64,000 bases of DNA from assembly GCA_944325735.1 (NCBI GenBank), contig CALVBI010000002.1:620001-684000 (forward strand), written 5' to 3'. This DNA is from Candidatus Gastranaerophilales bacterium. GTDB lineage: Bacteria; Cyanobacteriota; Vampirovibrionia; Gastranaerophilales; Gastranaerophilaceae. The notes beneath the pieces are model-generated. The model did not search any database. It saw only the letters and a program-made list of their open reading frames with translations, and was not told the DNA's origin. This document shows positions 60,716 to 64,000 of the stretch, in pieces (the first letter of the stretch is position 1; the number at the start of each line of letters is the position of its first letter). The translations under genes were made by a program, and so were the position numbers.

Positions 60716-62722
60716 ATGGAACTTTTAAAAGAAGATAAAAAAGTAAAAACATTATATTCTTTTGATATTTTTGATACTCTTGTTACAAGAAAAACTGCTA
60801 CCCCATCAGGGATATTTTTAGTAATGCAAGAATTATTAAAAAATAACCCAAATTATCCTGAATTTTTAAAAAGTAATTTCAAAAAAATTAGAATAGAAAC
60901 TGAAGCATTTGTTAGAGAACAACTATCTTTATCTAAGAATTTTCAAGACATAACTCTTGAGGACATTTATAATAGGATACAAATAAATTATTCTTTAACA
61001 GATTATGAAACAGAATATTTAAAAAATTTTGAAATTGAATGCGAAAATAAAAACCTAATCCCCATAAAAGAAAACATAAAAACATTAAAAAATTTATTAA
61101 ATGATAATAACGTAATCCTTATTTCCGATATGTATCATTCTGAAAAAACATTAAGAAAATTTTTAACACAAATTGATAAAATATTTGAAAACATACCCAT
61201 ATTTGTATCATCTGAATACAAAAAAACAAAAAGAAAAGGGGATTTGTATAAATTAATAAAAGAACAATACAAGCCAGACAAATGGCAACACATTGGGGAT
61301 AGTCAATTAGCAGATTATGGGACAGCAAGAAAAAATAACATAAATGCAACTTTATACCCGTATGAAAAATTAAAAGAATATGAAAATACAGCATTAAAAG
61401 AAAACAATCTTTCTACTGAATATATAGTTGGAACCGCAAAAAATCTAAGACTTTTTAATCTACAGAAAAATATTAAATATAATTTTGGGGCATCATTTGC
61501 AGGACCAATCTTATATTCTTATGTAAATTGGATAATTGAAAATTGCCAAAAAGAAAATATTGAAAATTTATACTTTATTGCAAGAGATGGCTATATTCCA
61601 AAACTAATAGCTGATGTAATCATAAAAGAAAAAAACTTAAATATAAAAAATCACTATATATACGGTTCAAGAAAAGCCTGGAGAATTCCAAATAAAATAA
61701 CTATAGATAAATTTATTACATCAATATTCAACGAATATTTTTATAAATTCTCTGGGAAATTTTTAAAAGAAAGATTTGATATTACAACAGAAGAACTTTA
61801 TAAATATACAAATCTTTTTGATAATAACAAAGTACTAAAAAGTAAACAAAGGAAAGAACTATTTAATAAATTAGCTAATAATCAAGAATTTAAAGATCTA
61901 ATAATTAGGAAAAATGAAAATAAAACTAATTTAATAATTAAATATTTACAACAAGAAATAGATTTTTCAAAACAGAATTTTGCTTTTGTAGATATTAATG
62001 GAACAGGAAGAACTCAAGATATTCTAAAGAGTATAATTTTATTATTCAGCAATTGTCCAATTAAAACGTTTTATTTTTGCACTGATACAAAACTATCAGA
62101 ATACCAAGATTCTATGAAAAAAATATTCATGTGTACTCCAAAATACAAACACTTTTGGCTTGAATTATTATGCAGAAATACAGATGGACAAACTCTAGGA
62201 TACAAAGAAGAAAATGGGGAAATTATACCAATTACAGAAAATGTAAATTCTCAAAAACTAATTAACTGGGGGTATAATGAATACATAAAAGGGATTATTG
62301 ATTTTACAAAAACAATTCTTGCAATAGAAAAACAACTTGATATTCATATAAATAATACCGATTTTTATTATGAATATTACAACTACATAATGAATAATAT
62401 TGATAAAGAAACAGCAGATATTTTAGGGAGTATACCATATTCTGATATTGGAAACGAAAAACTTAATAAAGAATGCGCTCCAGCATACAATTTAATAACA
62501 TTTCTATTGTCAAATATAAAAAACAACAAAGATACAGCTCTTTATTTTATATCAAAAGAACGATCAACAAAACTTGCTAAAATATTGATGAATTTAATAA
62601 TTAAATATAAATCTCTTCGAAAATTCTTTATTGATATCCACATACACAAAAAAAGACAAGAAGCTTATGTATGCTTGTTAGGTTTCAAATTAGACTTATA
62701 TAGACTTGGATTTATGAGGTAA
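60716..62722 (+). CDS. HAD-domain protein of a surface glycan locus
   Basis: The 668-residue protein begins with a HAD-like hydrolase part (about 10-240) with SFDIFDTLVTRKTATPSG, ISDMY and HIGDSQLADYGTARKN. The second half (about 255-600) contains YFIARDGYIPKLIADVI and FAFVDINGTGRTQDI, a combination I know from large proteins in glycan loci, but whose exact reaction I cannot state. The end resembles the tail of the neighbouring transferase (AYVCLLGFKLDLYRLG). It starts directly after the family 2 transferase stop. Confidence 0.8.
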   Translation: MELLKEDKKVKTLYSFDIFDTLVTRKTATPSGIFLVMQELLKNNPNYPEFLKSNFKKIRIETEAFVREQLSLSKNFQDITLEDIYNRIQINYSLTDYETEYLKNFEIECENKNLIPIKENIKTLKNLLNDNNVILISDMYHSEKTLRKFLTQIDKIFENIPIFVSSEYKKTKRKGDLYKLIKEQYKPDKWQHIGDSQLADYGTARKNNINATLYPYEKLKEYENTALKENNLSTEYIVGTAKNLRLFNLQKNIKYNFGASFAGPILYSYVNWIIENCQKENIENLYFIARDGYIPKLIADVIIKEKNLNIKNHYIYGSRKAWRIPNKITIDKFITSIFNEYFYKFSGKFLKERFDITTEELYKYTNLFDNNKVLKSKQRKELFNKLANNQEFKDLIIRKNENKTNLIIKYLQQEIDFSKQNFAFVDINGTGRTQDILKSIILLFSNCPIKTFYFCTDTKLSEYQDSMKKIFMCTPKYKHFWLELLCRNTDGQTLGYKEENGEIIPITENVNSQKLINWGYNEYIKGIIDFTKTILAIEKQLDIHINNTDFYYEYYNYIMNNIDKETADILGSIPYSDIGNEKLNKECAPAYNLITFLLSNIKNNKDTALYFISKERSTKLAKILMNLIIKYKSLRKFFIDIHIHKKRQEAYVCLLGFKLDLYRLGFMR

Positions 62723-62724
62723 TT

Positions 62725-64000
62725 ATGGACAAATATATTAATATTGTACTAACATCTGATAAAAATTACACAAAAATAATTGGAGTAACTATGACTTCAA
62801 TTCTCCATAATATATCTAAAAACATAATTCCAAGGTTCTTCCTTTTTACACAAGATTTTTCACAAAAAGATTTAAATGAAATAAGCAAATTAAAAAATCA
62901 ATATAATTGTGAAATTATCAATGTTCCAATGGAAAATTATATACAATTATTTAATTCCATTGATACAACAAAATTTAAAAATAATTACATATCACTTGCG
63001 TGTTATTTTAGACTGCTTATGCTTAAAATTTTACCAGAAGATGTCGAACAATGTTTTTATATTGATGGTGATATGATTGTAGAATGTGATCTTTCTGAAA
63101 TAAGTCTACCTGAAAATAAACTATTTGCAGCAGTGATAGAAGCACACGCAATGCAATATAAAAAAAATATTCTTGAACATTGCTACAAAATTAAGGATTT
63201 TGAAAACTTTAAAAATTTTCCAAATGATTTTCCATATTTTAATGCGGGCTTTTTTCTTTTAAATGTAAAACTAGCAAAAAAACTTGACTTATTCTCTAAA
63301 GCTATGGATTTTCTAAACAGGAATCCAAACCCTCCATATGCAGATCAAGATACCTTAAACGCAATAATTGGTCAAAAATATAAAGATCTTATAGAATATT
63401 TACCACCAGAATACAATTTATTTGCCAATATAGATTATACAAAAAACTTATATAATGACCTTCCATATGAGCAAAAACAATTATTATACGCAACAGAAAA
63501 AGGAAAAATATACCATTATGCAGGAAAAGAAAAACCTTGGAATACATTAAACATAAAAAATTTTTATAATATTTGGTGGAAATATTACAAAATATCTCCT
63601 TGGAATAAATTTGCTCTGTTAAAACAATTTCTTTTAATATTTAAAACTAGCAATCTGAGAAAATTCATATTTTCTATAAGATGGAATAAAAAACAACATT
63701 ATATAAAATTATTTGGCAAATACCTTTATAATAATAAATATAGAAACAATTTTATCAGTATTATTGTAACAAGCTACAATTATGAAAAATACATTAAAGA
63801 AACTCTTGATTCTATACTAAATCAAACTTATCAAAATTTTGAAGTAATAATTGTTGATGATGGTTCTAAAGATAATTCAGTAAGTATAATAAAAGAATAT
63901 ACTAATAAATATAAAAATTTTCATTTATTCACTCATGAAAATAATATCAATAAAGGCCTTATCAAAAGTATTGAACTTGGCTTATCTAAATGTAAAGGAG
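62725..64000 (+). CDS. GT8-GT2 fusion glycosyltransferase, N-terminal part
   Basis: The open frame runs from the ATG at 62725 past the window edge (425 codons). Residues 1-270 are a family 8 transferase with FYIDGDMIVECDL (DXD), FNAGFFLLNVKL, ADQDTLNAIIG and KIYHYAGKEKPW. A linker with IKLFGKYL follows. Residues about 345 on are a family 2 transferase start, ISIIVTSYNYEKYIKE, and VIIVDDGSKDNS. Two transferases in one chain suggest two successive sugar additions. The C-terminal part is outside the window. Confidence 0.9.
   Translation, partial: MDKYINIVLTSDKNYTKIIGVTMTSILHNISKNIIPRFFLFTQDFSQKDLNEISKLKNQYNCEIINVPMENYIQLFNSIDTTKFKNNYISLACYFRLLMLKILPEDVEQCFYIDGDMIVECDLSEISLPENKLFAAVIEAHAMQYKKNILEHCYKIKDFENFKNFPNDFPYFNAGFFLLNVKLAKKLDLFSKAMDFLNRNPNPPYADQDTLNAIIGQKYKDLIEYLPPEYNLFANIDYTKNLYNDLPYEQKQLLYATEKGKIYHYAGKEKPWNTLNIKNFYNIWWKYYKISPWNKFALLKQFLLIFKTSNLRKFIFSIRWNKKQHYIKLFGKYLYNNKYRNNFISIIVTSYNYEKYIKETLDSILNQTYQNFEVIIVDDGSKDNSVSIIKEYTNKYKNFHLFTHENNINKGLIKSIELGLSKCKG

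Noticed and set aside
1-64000. tRNA genes, CRISPR arrays, insertion sequences
   Set aside because: I saw no cloverleaf-like GC-rich segment with TTCGA loop, no regularly spaced repeats and no transposase motifs.

Overview
This is a low-GC bacterial window (roughly 30 % G+C by eye) with dense gene packing, many short operons and strong intrinsic terminators. The gene set points to a gut-type non-photosynthetic cyanobacterial relative (Vampirovibrionia/Melainabacteria, order Gastranaerophilales). The evidence is inferential: several short type IV pilin-like proteins with a shared late motif (NG..GPN..GRD.F) and W.M.Y tail, an SLH-domain protein, a Tic20-like membrane protein, a CHASE2 cyclase, ClpC-type N domains, fermentative/Entner-Doudoroff genes and many lineage-specific proteins with Asn/Gln/Tyr-rich tails. 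I see no tRNA, rRNA, CRISPR array, insertion sequence or prophage.

Layout. 1-926 (minus): 2-keto-3-deoxygluconate kinase (cut by the window edge) and KDPG aldolase. 980-5309: CHASE2 adenylate/guanylate cyclase overlapping recG. 5407-8025: two paralogous HCC-motif proteins behind a shared promoter-like motif. 8134-10569: rpiB, rsfS, a TPR protein and a Tic20-like protein. 10622-16757 (mostly minus): phosphodiester glycosidase with a structured leader, a small protein, a Ski2-like helicase, serS. 16958-19177: a small protein, a TMEM43-like protein and a pilin-like gene broken by a ten-C tract. 19165-23031: NAD isocitrate dehydrogenase, two tandem glycine-zipper proteins, a 57-residue protein. 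23236-28091: uridine-kinase-like protein, Cys-rich secreted protein, SLH protein, pyruvate kinase, a candidate small RNA and a 92-residue protein. 28088-30668 (minus): TPR lipoprotein, lgt, MFS transporter.

30779-37538 is one compact eight-gene run: stand-alone ClpX-type zinc finger, a HEAT-like protein, ruvX, a DUF1292 protein, a Clp_N-repeat protein without ATPase, tilS, hpt, and a soluble histidine kinase. 37612-40378 holds a membrane protein and uvrB. 40476-47939 combines CpaF-like and CpaE-like pilus ATPases, a pilin-like gene, an excellent 6S RNA candidate, and large lineage-specific membrane-associated proteins. 48109-51795: a 54-residue gene, nadD, yqeK and a degenerate HerA-like protein. 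51810-56625 (minus): a six-gene run purD-like, dnaJ, queE, def, fmt, aroH. 56768-58389: a small protein and two pilin-like genes. 58548-64000: a surface glycan locus with glf, a family 2 glycosyltransferase, a HAD-containing protein and a GT8-GT2 fusion running off the window.

The points I would look at first are the poly-C tract in the pilin gene (possible phase variation), the shared promoter motif at four sites including a candidate small RNA, the 6S RNA, and the operon holding two orphan Clp accessory domains.
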